Source: an uncultured Bacteroidota bacterium (GTDB lineage: Bacteria; Bacteroidota; Bacteroidia; Bacteroidales; GWA2-32-17). From it: a stretch of 44,668 nt of DNA. A program made the position numbers and the translations under genes. Where the stretch lies: positions 1 to 44,668 of the forward strand of contig CAIQJL010000165.1 in assembly GCA_903872185.1 (NCBI GenBank). The letters are read 5' to 3'. The notes under the pieces were generated by a model, which did no database searches, was not told the DNA's origin, and was given only the letters and a program-made list of their open reading frames with translations. Shown piece after piece: positions 18,785 to 28,042 of this stretch; within the stretch, counting starts at the first letter, position 1, and every line of letters begins with the position of its first letter.

Positions 18785-20119
18785 CTACTTTATATTATTT
18801 TTAATTTGCATGTTCTTTAAGTGTTGTACATATGCATTCTGATAGCTCTTTAGAAATTTCATGTTTGTATGATGGGCTAATTTTGTAATTCTAATACTTC
18901 TTGTTTGTATCAACGTGTAAAATGTTCTAAGAAATATATTCTTTTTGGTATATATAGAGACAATAATTTCATAAAAGAGTTTATTTAGCTCCCCGGCTGT
19001 TAGGTTCTTGGGCTTATAAACGACATTAGCAAAATTATACTTATTCCAATCTGTAGGATAATTGTTATTTACAATTCTATCTTGTTTCTCGAGTTCTTTA
19101 TAGCTTACTGTTCCTGGCAATGGAGTTAAATAAGCTAAACCTACAGTATTAATTTTATTTTTTAAAATGAATTTTTTTCTTCTTAAAATGGTTTCTTTAG
19201 TATCTGTGTCAAACCCAATAATAAAGCCACCCATTACATATATCTTATACTTGTTAATTCTTTTTACAGCTTTAATATAACTGTTTGCACCTGCTTTAAT
19301 GTTTAAATTTTTATTCATTTCTACAAGTTGCTCTTCTTCTTCGGCTTCAAAACCTATAAAAATCATGTAACATCCACTATCTGCGGCTGCTTTTAAAATT
19401 TCTGGTTTGTCGGCAAAATTTATTGAAGCAAATGAAAACCATGCTTTATTAAGGTTAGCTTCTTTTATTTTCACAAATAATTCCAATGCCCTTTCTTCAT
19501 TCTTTTTTCCAACACCTAATATATTATCATCAAGAATAAAGATTGTTTTTGCTTTGATTGTTTTTAGCTCTTCAATAACTTCATCAACAGGCCTATGGCG
19601 ATATTGATTTCCATTAAATAATGAAACAGAACAAAAGTCACAATTAAACGGGCACCCACGCGAAGTTTGAATTACACCAACAGTATAGCGAGGATGAAGC
19701 AAATCATGACGTGGAATAGGCCAATTTTGATATGGTAAATGTTCGGCTTCATATTTTTTTTTAAGTTCGCCTTTTTCAAAATCTTCTATTACTTTATTCC
19801 ATATACCTTCTGCTTCGCCAATTACCACACTATCTACATAATTTAATGCTTCGTCAGGTAAAATGGAAGCGTGAATGCCACCCATTATAACTTTTACGTT
19901 ATTGTCGCGATATAATTTCGCAAACTCGTATGCTTTGTTAGCAGTGCAGGTAAAAGATGTTATTCCAACTAAATCGGCAGGCTTAAATGTTACCTTATCA
20001 AAATTATTATCTAAAATTTCAACTTCCCAATTTTTAGGTGTAAGAGAAGCAATAATAGCCAAACTTAGTGGTGGGTATTTTTGAAAAGCATTATTGGGGT
20101 TGATTAATAGAAGTTTCAT
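18785..20119 (-). CDS. B12-binding domain radical SAM protein
   Basis: N-terminal cobalamin-binding-like domain (LLLINPNN...YPPLSLAIIASL...GGIHASILPDEAL) and RGCPFNCDFCS 4Fe-4S CX3CX2C motif. Confidence 0.9.
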   Translation of the reverse strand: MKLLLINPNNAFQKYPPLSLAIIASLTPKNWEVEILDNNFDKVTFKPADLVGITSFTCTANKAYEFAKLYRDNNVKVIMGGIHASILPDEALNYVDSVVIGEAEGIWNKVIEDFEKGELKKKYEAEHLPYQNWPIPRHDLLHPRYTVGVIQTSRGCPFNCDFCSVSLFNGNQYRHRPVDEVIEELKTIKAKTIFILDDNILGVGKKNEERALELFVKIKEANLNKAWFSFASINFADKPEILKAAADSGCYMIFIGFEAEEEEQLVEMNKNLNIKAGANSYIKAVKRINKYKIYVMGGFIIGFDTDTKETILRRKKFILKNKINTVGLAYLTPLPGTVSYKELEKQDRIVNNNYPTDWNKYNFANVVYKPKNLTAGELNKLFYEIIVSIYTKKNIFLRTFYTLIQTRSIRITKLAHHTNMKFLKSYQNAYVQHLKNMQIKNNIK

Positions 20120-20123
20120 GGAT

Positions 20124-20927
20124 TTATTTTTTCTTTTTTAGAACGTAAAATAAATATTTTATAGTTCCATTTGTAAGTCCATCATACAATGGTGTTCCGG
20201 GAAGCGCAACCATATCACTTAATTTTTTATTGGGCGATATTTTTCCTTTTACATAATGTTTACGAATACTAGCTTGTAATTCAATCGACCTCATTATGGG
20301 TTTTGTGTTATCTGTCTTTTTTTCGATATAAAAACCAAGCTCGTCAAATTGTTTTTCCATTGCTGCTGTTTGGTCATCGTGCCAGAATAAATCGGAATAT
20401 AAAAATGTTCCATCGTCTTTAAGAATGGCAAAAACGTTTTTATAGAAATTCATCTTTGACGCATAACAGTGCGATGATTCAAGATTTAAAACAACATCAA
20501 AACTTTTATTCGGAAAAATCTGTTTTTCTGCATCACCACGAATAAATTCAACAGCATTACCCTTGTTTAGTTTTTTTCCGTATCTTATGTTAGCATCAGA
20601 AATGTCTACTCCAACTGCTTTTGCAGGTTTGTAATGATTCATTAATAATTCTAGTCCTGCACCTCTACCGCAACCAATTTCAAGATAATTTTTACCATCT
20701 ATAGTTGCTTCCCTCATTAAGTGTAAGTATAAGTTTTGTGAAAGTTTTCTAAATAATAATGGATTATATGCATCTAATTCAATAGTTTCACCATCTTCAA
20801 TAATGCCATGATTTAAAAAGCGGGCTTTTCTAAGTATTCCTATTGTACCAATATAATTATAGAATACTCTCCAGAAAAGTTTTTTATAATGTTTTTTTAA
20901 CGGTTTGGGTACGTATTTATAAATCAT
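20124..20927 (-). CDS. Class I SAM-dependent methyltransferase
   Basis: NYLEIGCGRGAGLELL motif I; VGVDIS; FDVVLNLESSHCY. Confidence 0.85.
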   Translation of the reverse strand: MIYKYVPKPLKKHYKKLFWRVFYNYIGTIGILRKARFLNHGIIEDGETIELDAYNPLLFRKLSQNLYLHLMREATIDGKNYLEIGCGRGAGLELLMNHYKPAKAVGVDISDANIRYGKKLNKGNAVEFIRGDAEKQIFPNKSFDVVLNLESSHCYASKMNFYKNVFAILKDDGTFLYSDLFWHDDQTAAMEKQFDELGFYIEKKTDNTKPIMRSIELQASIRKHYVKGKISPNKKLSDMVALPGTPLYDGLTNGTIKYLFYVLKKKK

Positions 20928-20929
20928 AG

Positions 20930-21622
20930 TTAAATAATTAATTTTCCTGAGTAAATTTTACTTCCGTTTATTTCTTTGCATTGAATAGATGGATCTTCTT
21001 GCATTAGTGGTAAAACATAAAGATTTTCCATCATTTGAGCTAAACCGGTTTCATAATCATGCTTTTCTAATTCCAATGAAATCTCACCGTTTGAGTTTGT
21101 GTTTACCATAATGGTTCTTCTTAGCTTTTCTGTTCGATTTCTGAAGTTTTCTTTAGTGAGTTTTATTTTAATTTGTTTGCTTTTTGGTTTATTCTCAATA
21201 ACATCATATCCAATTATGGTATTGTATTCAATAGCTCTGGTATTTTTTTTAAGTACTTTTGCAAATGAGTCGCCACCTTTCATAATGTAAAAACCTATTT
21301 CGCAGAGTAAAACCGAAGCAAGTAAAGGAGCAAAGTCATATGTGTCGTTCCAAATAAATATTCCAGCTTCAGAAGAACTGTCTTTGGTTTCAATGTTTTT
21401 ATTATTTATAAGACCTATTTTTTCGTTTTTATAAATAATAAGATAATACGAATTCTGATTGTTGTTAATTGAATGAAACCATTTTATTTGTTGTTCGGGA
21501 GTAATGTGATCGCGGTAAATCATATGGCAGCTTACTATAGGATCATTTCGCCATTGCCTTATAAGCTCAATGTCGTCTATAGTAATCCTACTAAGTGTTA
21601 TGCCGTATCGATTCCACTTCAT
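20930..21622 (-). CDS. GNAT-family N-acyltransferase (PseH-like N-terminal region)
   Basis: LSRITIDDIELIRQWRNDPIVSCHMIYRDHITPEQQIKWFHSI...YYLIIYKNEKIGLINNKNIE. Confidence 0.65.
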   Translation of the reverse strand: MKWNRYGITLSRITIDDIELIRQWRNDPIVSCHMIYRDHITPEQQIKWFHSINNNQNSYYLIIYKNEKIGLINNKNIETKDSSSEAGIFIWNDTYDFAPLLASVLLCEIGFYIMKGGDSFAKVLKKNTRAIEYNTIIGYDVIENKPKSKQIKIKLTKENFRNRTEKLRRTIMVNTNSNGEISLELEKHDYETGLAQMMENLYVLPLMQEDPSIQCKEINGSKIYSGKLII

Positions 21623-21623
21623 T

Positions 21624-22538
21624 TTATATTTTCTCTTTTACAAGGTAAGCCGGACGTTTATTTTGCATTTTGTATACTTTATGAAGGTATTGTCCGATAA
21701 TTCCTAAACTCAAAATGATTATACTGGTTGAAAAAAGAATTGTAACAATAATTGAGGTATATCCCGGAGGAACTTTATAAAATATTTTACGGAAAATATA
21801 ATAAATTCCAAATAAAAAGGTAAGTATTGATGAAATAAAACCACCGTAAACCATAATTTTTAAAGGGATATCGGTGCTAACAACGAGTAATTTAAAGGCT
21901 AGTCTAAATAAATTAAAAGTAGAATACTGTGTTGTGTTAAAAATTCTTTTTTTATGTTCAACTTCAACAAAGCTAATTGATGTTGTATACCATAATAACA
22001 AATCATCAATATAAACAAATTCCTGACTGTGTTGTAAAAGACAATCAACGATTTCTCTTTTAATTAGTCGGAAAGACGAACCTTCACCTGGCGTTTTATA
22101 AATAACTTTCGACGATTTTTTAATTACATTACTGCCAAAATTTCTAATAGCAGAATGATTTTTCTTTGAAAAATAACCATAAACCAAATCTGGTTGCTGC
22201 TCATTGTAACAGGCTATAAGTTTCTTAATGTCTTCGGGTTGAAGCTGTAAGTCATCGTCAATTGTAATGATGTATTTTCCTTGTACGTTAGCAAATCCAC
22301 ACAAAACAGCATTATGCTGACCAAAATTTCTTGATAATTTTATTCCTTTAACTTTTTCTGGATTCTTATTTTTAATTTTTTTTATTACTTCCCAGCTTTC
22401 ATCCCAACCTCCATCTTCAACAAAAATAATTTCGTATTCTTTGTTAAGTTCCGAAAAAACTTTATCGGTTCTATCGAAAAGCTCTTCTAAAGAATCTTTG
22501 CTGTTATAAACCGGGACTACAACTGAATATTCTATCAT
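21624..22538 (-). CDS. Family 2 glycosyltransferase with C-terminal TM helices (DPM1/GtrB-like)
   Basis: YSVVVPVYNSKDSLEEL; FVEDGGWDESWEVI; GKYIITIDDDLQLQPEDI; two C-terminal TM segments. Confidence 0.92.
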   Translation of the reverse strand: MIEYSVVVPVYNSKDSLEELFDRTDKVFSELNKEYEIIFVEDGGWDESWEVIKKIKNKNPEKVKGIKLSRNFGQHNAVLCGFANVQGKYIITIDDDLQLQPEDIKKLIACYNEQQPDLVYGYFSKKNHSAIRNFGSNVIKKSSKVIYKTPGEGSSFRLIKREIVDCLLQHSQEFVYIDDLLLWYTTSISFVEVEHKKRIFNTTQYSTFNLFRLAFKLLVVSTDIPLKIMVYGGFISSILTFLFGIYYIFRKIFYKVPPGYTSIIVTILFSTSIIILSLGIIGQYLHKVYKMQNKRPAYLVKEKI

Positions 22539-22550
22539 AGTGATTTATTT

Positions 22551-23285
22551 TCAAAAACCTCCCATTAAAATATTGGCGCCTGTTATCCACTTTGAAGCAT
22601 CGGATAATAAAAATAAAACTGTATTTGCAACATCATCAGGTGTGCCAAAGCCTAAAGGGTGAACAGATTTCATTACAGTCATTGATTCAGGCGAAAGTGT
22701 TTTGGTTACTTTTTCGAGCATTGGAGTTTGGACCATAGCTGGCGAAATACAATTTGCTCTTATTTTACGTGAAGCCAGTTCTAAAGCAAGTGTTGTGCAA
22801 TAACCTTCAAGAGCTTTTTTAGAACTGGTATACAGTGCTCCACCATAATAAGGATGAAGAGTTGCTATAGTCGATAAAAAAACCAAAGAAGCTCCATCTG
22901 CAAGCTTTTTTTGTGAAATCAGAAAACGATTAAGTAAAACAGGAGCTTCAAAATTTATTTTAAAAACTTCATCAATTTGTTTTTTTCCAATAAGCTGAGC
23001 TGGTATATGACTTGTTATTCCAGCAGAGTGTACAACACCGTGCACTGTTCCAAGTGAAGAAACACCTTCTTTTACAATTTTTTCGTCTGTAATATCAGCA
23101 ACAAAGCTAATATGTCCTTCACCGGATAATTGCGAAAAAGTTTCAGAAAGTCTTTCTTTATTTCTTCCAACTATAATCACTTTTGCACCTTCGTATGAAA
23201 GGCGAATTGCTACCCGTTGTCCAATTCCGGATGATGCTCCTGTTATAAGGATACATTTATCTTTCAAAGAAAACGGATTTTCCAT
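22551..23285 (-). CDS. SDR-family oxidoreductase (FabG-like ketoacyl reductase)
   Basis: ITGASSGIGQRVA; catalytic LSTIA...YTSSKKALEGY (Ser/Tyr/Lys). Confidence 0.9.
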   Translation of the reverse strand: MENPFSLKDKCILITGASSGIGQRVAIRLSYEGAKVIIVGRNKERLSETFSQLSGEGHISFVADITDEKIVKEGVSSLGTVHGVVHSAGITSHIPAQLIGKKQIDEVFKINFEAPVLLNRFLISQKKLADGASLVFLSTIATLHPYYGGALYTSSKKALEGYCTTLALELASRKIRANCISPAMVQTPMLEKVTKTLSPESMTVMKSVHPLGFGTPDDVANTVLFLLSDASKWITGANILMGGF

Positions 23286-23291
23286 TATGTT

Positions 23292-24395
23292 TTATGTGTT
23301 ATCAGTGATTTTAAATAATGGTATTTTGTCTCCAAGATTAGGATATTCAATTACTTCAGGGCAAACAATTTTATCTGTTTTAATTGCCACACTACCCCAC
23401 GATAAGCCAACACCGAATCCTGAAAGAATTAGCGAAAGATTTTTTTCTTGCAGTTCATTTCTAATTTCCGAAACCATTGTTAATGGAATAGAAGCACAGC
23501 TTGTGTTTCCGTATTTTTGTAATGTGTAAGGGACTTTTTCGGGAGCTAATTTTAATTTTTTTCTGATAGTTTCATTCATCAGCTTATTTGCCTGATGGAA
23601 AAGGTAAAAATCAAAATCGTTGGCGTCTTTTGAAATATTTGCTAAAAGTACTTTTATGTTAGGTGCCACTTCACGGAGGGAAAAATTAAAAACATCTATT
23701 CCACTTAAATGAAGTTGAAAACGGTTGCGTTTAATGCCAGGCATTACTTCTTTTAAAATAAAAGAATCTTCTTTAGGAAAATTTCGTGTGCCTCCTTCGG
23801 GGATACTTATAGCTTCCCAGCCAGAACCGTCCGATTGAAGATTAAAAAATATTTGTTCAGCATTTGGATCGTATTCAAGCACAGTAGCAGTTCCGGAATC
23901 ACCAAAAAGTGGAAAAGTACTTGGGTCTAAATAAGAAGTACTCATAGTACTAATATCTCCAACTAATAAAAGTCCTTTTTTAAGTTGACCTTTTTGAATC
24001 ATACTTCCCATAATGTACAATCCATAAACATAACCCGAACATCCAAGAGGAATATCAAAGGCAAGGGAAGTCATGGGAATACCCATTTTATTTTGAAGAA
24101 CTATTGCTGTGCAGGGTAAAATATAATCGCGTGATTGACTTACAAAAATCACTAAATCAATTTCTGATGGGCTAATATTCATTTCTGAAAACAGTTTTTC
24201 GGCTGCTTTCTGGCACATGTCAGAAGTTGTAATTTTTGATCCTGCCATTCTTCTTTTCTCAACACCAATAGTGTTAATTAAAAGTGTTCTTTCAGCAGGT
24301 GGAATTAAATCGTAATCGTTGTTATTGTACTCGAACTGAGGCACGCATGCTGCAAGTCCAGTAATTTTAACCTTTTCAATATTAACTATAGCCAT
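23292..24395 (-). CDS. 3-oxoacyl-ACP synthase III family (KASIII); start reassigned to MAIVNIEK
   Basis: Cys (DIPLGCSGYVYGL), His (FYLFHQANKLM) and Asn (KYGNTSCASIP) triad. The ORF-track start 24434 would overlap the ACP gene. Confidence 0.9.
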   Translation of the reverse strand: MAIVNIEKVKITGLAACVPQFEYNNNDYDLIPPAERTLLINTIGVEKRRMAGSKITTSDMCQKAAEKLFSEMNISPSEIDLVIFVSQSRDYILPCTAIVLQNKMGIPMTSLAFDIPLGCSGYVYGLYIMGSMIQKGQLKKGLLLVGDISTMSTSYLDPSTFPLFGDSGTATVLEYDPNAEQIFFNLQSDGSGWEAISIPEGGTRNFPKEDSFILKEVMPGIKRNRFQLHLSGIDVFNFSLREVAPNIKVLLANISKDANDFDFYLFHQANKLMNETIRKKLKLAPEKVPYTLQKYGNTSCASIPLTMVSEIRNELQEKNLSLILSGFGVGLSWGSVAIKTDKIVCPEVIEYPNLGDKIPLFKITDNT

Positions 24396-24396
24396 A

Positions 24397-24630
24397 TTAT
24401 GAAATTCTGGATTGTACCAGAGTAAATAAATCATTAATTGTTGATGAAGCTCTTAAATCATCTGCTGTTAAAATAACATCGTATTCTGTATCAACTAAAG
24501 CAATAAGGATAAGTGCATTTATTGAATTCCAGTTCATCACTTCCCTGAAAACAGATTCAGAATGTAATATTCCTTGTTCCATATCAGAAAATTCTGCTTC
24601 TATCTTTTGAATAAATTCTTCAATAATCAT
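24397..24630 (-). CDS. Acyl carrier protein (variant NSI phosphopantetheine site)
   Basis: 77 aa, acidic; VMNWNSINALILIALVDTEYDVILTADDL resembles the ACP helix II region with DSL replaced by NSI. Confidence 0.8.
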   Translation of the reverse strand: MIIEEFIQKIEAEFSDMEQGILHSESVFREVMNWNSINALILIALVDTEYDVILTADDLRASSTINDLFTLVQSRIS

Positions 24631-24758
24631 TTTAATAATATTTTATAAAAACTATAATAATCATCAAAAATAATAAAAACCCTTTAAAAATGCATAAGAA
24701 AATCAAGTTAAGATAAAATTCATCTTAAACTAGTTGAATTATAAGTAATTTAATCTTT

Positions 24759-24784
24759 ATAATTAGGGCTAGCACCCTAATTAT
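24759..24784. repeat. Inverted repeat ATAATTAGGG-CTAGCA-CCCTAATTAT upstream of ACP operon
   Basis: Perfect 10-bp stem in the 195-bp KASIII/ACP gap. Confidence 0.7.
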
Positions 24785-24825
24785 TTTAAGTGTAAAACCG
24801 TTAAATTAAGTGTTAAAATAATCTT

Positions 24826-25845
24826 TTATTCAACAGTTAGAACTGTAGCTCCCCATGAATAACCGACTCCAAAAGCAGCAATTAGGATCTTGTTACCTTT
24901 TTTAATTTGTTCTTTATTGCTAATATTAGCCAAAACTATTGGAACCGAAGAAGAAACAGTATTACCTGTAGTTTCTAAATCAATAATTAATTTTTCTTCA
25001 GGTATACAAAGCTTTTTTCTAATTGTTTCTAAAATAATTTTATTTGCCTGGTGCAATACAAAAAAATCAATGTCAGCAATATTCAGGTTAGATTTTTCGA
25101 GAGTTTGCTTAATTAACTTAGGTGCCATATTAATTGAAAACAGAAAAACAGCATTGCCATTCATGTAAAAATTTGAGGAAGTTCTGATGTTTCCGTATTC
25201 GTCTTTAATTTCATCAGATGCTGCTTCAGAAAGTGCATGTCTGGCGCCGCCATATTTTATAATAATATTTTGAAAACCTTTTCCGTCTGTTCCTAAAACA
25301 AATTTTCCTATTTCAAGACCAAGCTTACCTGGTATATTTGAAATTAATGCAGCCGTTGAACCATCGCCAAATAAAAAACGCGAGCTTTTATCTTTTTTAT
25401 TAATGTATCGCGAACTTGTTTCTGCAGTTAAGAGCAGTATGTTATTTGCTGTTCCCGCTTTTATTAACCCATCTGCAACAGACAGTCCGTAAAGGAAACC
25501 AGTGCACCCCTGATTGATATCAATGGCCCCAGCAGATGTAGGGATATTTAATTTATGTTGTAAAATACAGGCTGTAGTAGGTGTAATGTAATCGTTACTT
25601 TGTGTGCAGAATAAAATAAAATCAATAGTATTTCGATCTAGATTATTTTCTGATAATAATTTTTCTGAAGCGTTAAATGCAAGATCTGATGGTGTTTCAT
25701 CAGGCTTTGCAATATGCCTGGAAAAAACTCCGGTTGATTGGTACATTTCTGTAACATTCCATTCGGGAAATGAATTTTTTAATTCGTCATTTGTAAGAAG
25801 AGTTTCAGGTAAATGATAACACAAATGTGAAATATAACTCTTCAT
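24826..25845 (-). CDS. 3-oxoacyl-ACP synthase III family (KASIII), second copy
   Basis: Cys (DINQGCTGFLYGL), His (FFVLHQANKII) and Asn (TTGNTVSSSVP) triad. Confidence 0.9.
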   Translation of the reverse strand: MKSYISHLCYHLPETLLTNDELKNSFPEWNVTEMYQSTGVFSRHIAKPDETPSDLAFNASEKLLSENNLDRNTIDFILFCTQSNDYITPTTACILQHKLNIPTSAGAIDINQGCTGFLYGLSVADGLIKAGTANNILLLTAETSSRYINKKDKSSRFLFGDGSTAALISNIPGKLGLEIGKFVLGTDGKGFQNIIIKYGGARHALSEAASDEIKDEYGNIRTSSNFYMNGNAVFLFSINMAPKLIKQTLEKSNLNIADIDFFVLHQANKIILETIRKKLCIPEEKLIIDLETTGNTVSSSVPIVLANISNKEQIKKGNKILIAAFGVGYSWGATVLTVE

Positions 25846-25851
25846 TATGTT

Positions 25852-27852
25852 TTATTTATTTACGAATGTTATTACAGGTATATTGGCCAGAACTCGGTAT
25901 TTTTCAGCTTTTACTTTATCTTTATTTTTAAAGTAATAATATAATAATTCTGAAATAACTTTATTTGATGGAACTTTCATGCTTGCTGCTTCAAAAGATT
26001 TCATTGCATTTACCGAGTCGGATCTCATAAGATAATATGTTCCAATATTTACATAAGGAATATCTGATGAAGGATCAATTTTCATTAAAGTTTGGTTTAG
26101 TGTAATAGCAGAGTCAATATTATTTAAATAATCGTTATAAATATTTGCCATATTACTCCATGCTTTTATATATTTAGAGTCAAGTACTGTTGCTTTATTA
26201 TAATATTTTACAGCTTGTTTGTAATTACCAAGTTTTTCAAAAGTAAACCCTAAATTATATATTGCATCAAAATATAAGGGTTTTAATTTTATTGATTCTT
26301 TAAAATACCATATTGCTTTTGAATATATTTCACGTTGTTTGGAACTGTCATTTTCAAAAGGGGCAAGCATTGTAATGTAAATTGTACCTATATTGTTATA
26401 GCTTGAATAATATGATGGAAGTACTTTTATTGAATTGTTGTAAAAAAGTATAATCGAATCTGCTTTTTCTTTAAGGTTATTTGGAACTATACCGCTGTTT
26501 AAGGTAGTATTTACATCCTGCATCATTTGGCTGGCGATTAATGCATTTGATTTTCCTGACTTGCTTAAATATTTAATGTCGTTTAGGTATAGCGACATAT
26601 GAGTATTCCAATCAGGGTTTCGGGATATGGTTTTTGCAGAACATGGGATGAGAATTATAAATAGAGGGATTAAAATTTTTATCCAATCTTTTTTTAGTAT
26701 GTTATTTTGTATGGTTTCAATCTTTAAAAGCTTAAGCAGAAGAAAAGCAATTGCAAGACAGAAGCCTAATGAAGAAGCATATACATAACGCTCAGCAACA
26801 ATTCCCATTGCAGGTTTAAAAATATTTGAGAATAAAGAAATAGTAATAAAAAAATATAAAATTGAAAATGATAAAACGTGTCTTTTTTTAATTCCAAATA
26901 ATGAATAAATAAAAAGTGCTAAAAGTGTAATTGCTGTAACAATGACCACTGGATTGTACAGACTAACCATAGGTATCATATTATATCCATAATAAAAAAC
27001 CAGAGGATGAGGGTAAATTAAAATCTTTAAATAAAAAAGAAGTGATAAGATTCCCATTGGAATTTTATAAGTTAAAGATGGGTAAAAGAAAAGAGGATTC
27101 TCAAAAAAGAAAACATCACGACTAGGTGCAGGTAATAGTGCTTTAGGTATGAATCGAGCTGCAATCATAGCAATTAAAATTATTATAAATGCCAGCACTA
27201 TTTTTTTCATAGAAGTTTTCCCATAGAAGTATAGAACTAAAGGAAATATAGCTACAAAAACTATTGCACTAGATTTAGAAAAATATGCTAGAATATAACT
27301 AATGAAAGCATAAATAAGATATTTTAATTTAGAGTAATCGGCATATTTTAAAAGAAACCAAAGTGAAATAATACATCCCAGAAAACTCAGTAATTCGTCG
27401 CGATTTTTTAAGGAGGCCACTACTTCTGTATGAACTGGGTGTGCTACAAATAAAATTATAGCCGCAAATGATAATAATGGCGAGTATGAGGCAAAAAGTT
27501 TTCTTAGAATTTTAAATAAAAGCAATGCTGTTAATGCATATAGTAGAATATTTATAAAGTGGCTTACATGTGGGTTTTGACCAAAAAATTGATGTTCAAT
27601 AGCAAAGGTAGTTTTTACAACAGGCCTATATTCATATTTAAGTTTTCCTTCAGAATAAAAGGTTGACCAAATTGCAGGAATTGCTTTTATTCCACCAGCA
27701 ATTCGTTTGTTGTTATATGAAACTAATTCATCATCTAATGAATAATGATTTGGAATGGTGTTCCCGTATAAAATAAAACACAGCGCAAAAATAATTACGT
27801 TGAGAAGACCAGTCTTAAACTCAGAAACTTTAACGAATGAAGAATTAACCAT
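25852..27852 (-). CDS. Polytopic membrane protein with C-terminal TPRs (TMTC/PMT-like putative O-glycosyltransferase)
   Basis: NHYSLDDELVSYNNKRI N-terminal acidic motif, many TM helices, then TPR units (FDAIYNLGFTFEKLGNYKQAVKYYNKATVLDSKYIKAWSNMANIY). Confidence 0.75.
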   Translation of the reverse strand: MVNSSFVKVSEFKTGLLNVIIFALCFILYGNTIPNHYSLDDELVSYNNKRIAGGIKAIPAIWSTFYSEGKLKYEYRPVVKTTFAIEHQFFGQNPHVSHFINILLYALTALLLFKILRKLFASYSPLLSFAAIILFVAHPVHTEVVASLKNRDELLSFLGCIISLWFLLKYADYSKLKYLIYAFISYILAYFSKSSAIVFVAIFPLVLYFYGKTSMKKIVLAFIIILIAMIAARFIPKALLPAPSRDVFFFENPLFFYPSLTYKIPMGILSLLFYLKILIYPHPLVFYYGYNMIPMVSLYNPVVIVTAITLLALFIYSLFGIKKRHVLSFSILYFFITISLFSNIFKPAMGIVAERYVYASSLGFCLAIAFLLLKLLKIETIQNNILKKDWIKILIPLFIILIPCSAKTISRNPDWNTHMSLYLNDIKYLSKSGKSNALIASQMMQDVNTTLNSGIVPNNLKEKADSIILFYNNSIKVLPSYYSSYNNIGTIYITMLAPFENDSSKQREIYSKAIWYFKESIKLKPLYFDAIYNLGFTFEKLGNYKQAVKYYNKATVLDSKYIKAWSNMANIYNDYLNNIDSAITLNQTLMKIDPSSDIPYVNIGTYYLMRSDSVNAMKSFEAASMKVPSNKVISELLYYYFKNKDKVKAEKYRVLANIPVITFVNK

Positions 27853-28042
27853 CTTTAATGGTTTGTAAGGTTAATATTTTGCTAAGATAAACAGAATTTT
27901 GTTTTATGAAATAAAATTATTAGAAATGATGAGGACTTCTCTTAAGCTGTAAAAGTTATGATTGTTTAAAAGCCCTTTACCTCAATGAGTCAAGAATTAT
28001 TAAAAAGAAACAGACATGAAACAATCAAGTTAATACATGTAA

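Noticed and set aside
18785-25845. Aryl polyene / flexirubin or PKS cluster
   Set aside because: No dehydratase, KAS I/II-type chain-length factor, ammonia lyase or AMP-ligase; glycan enzymes dominate instead.
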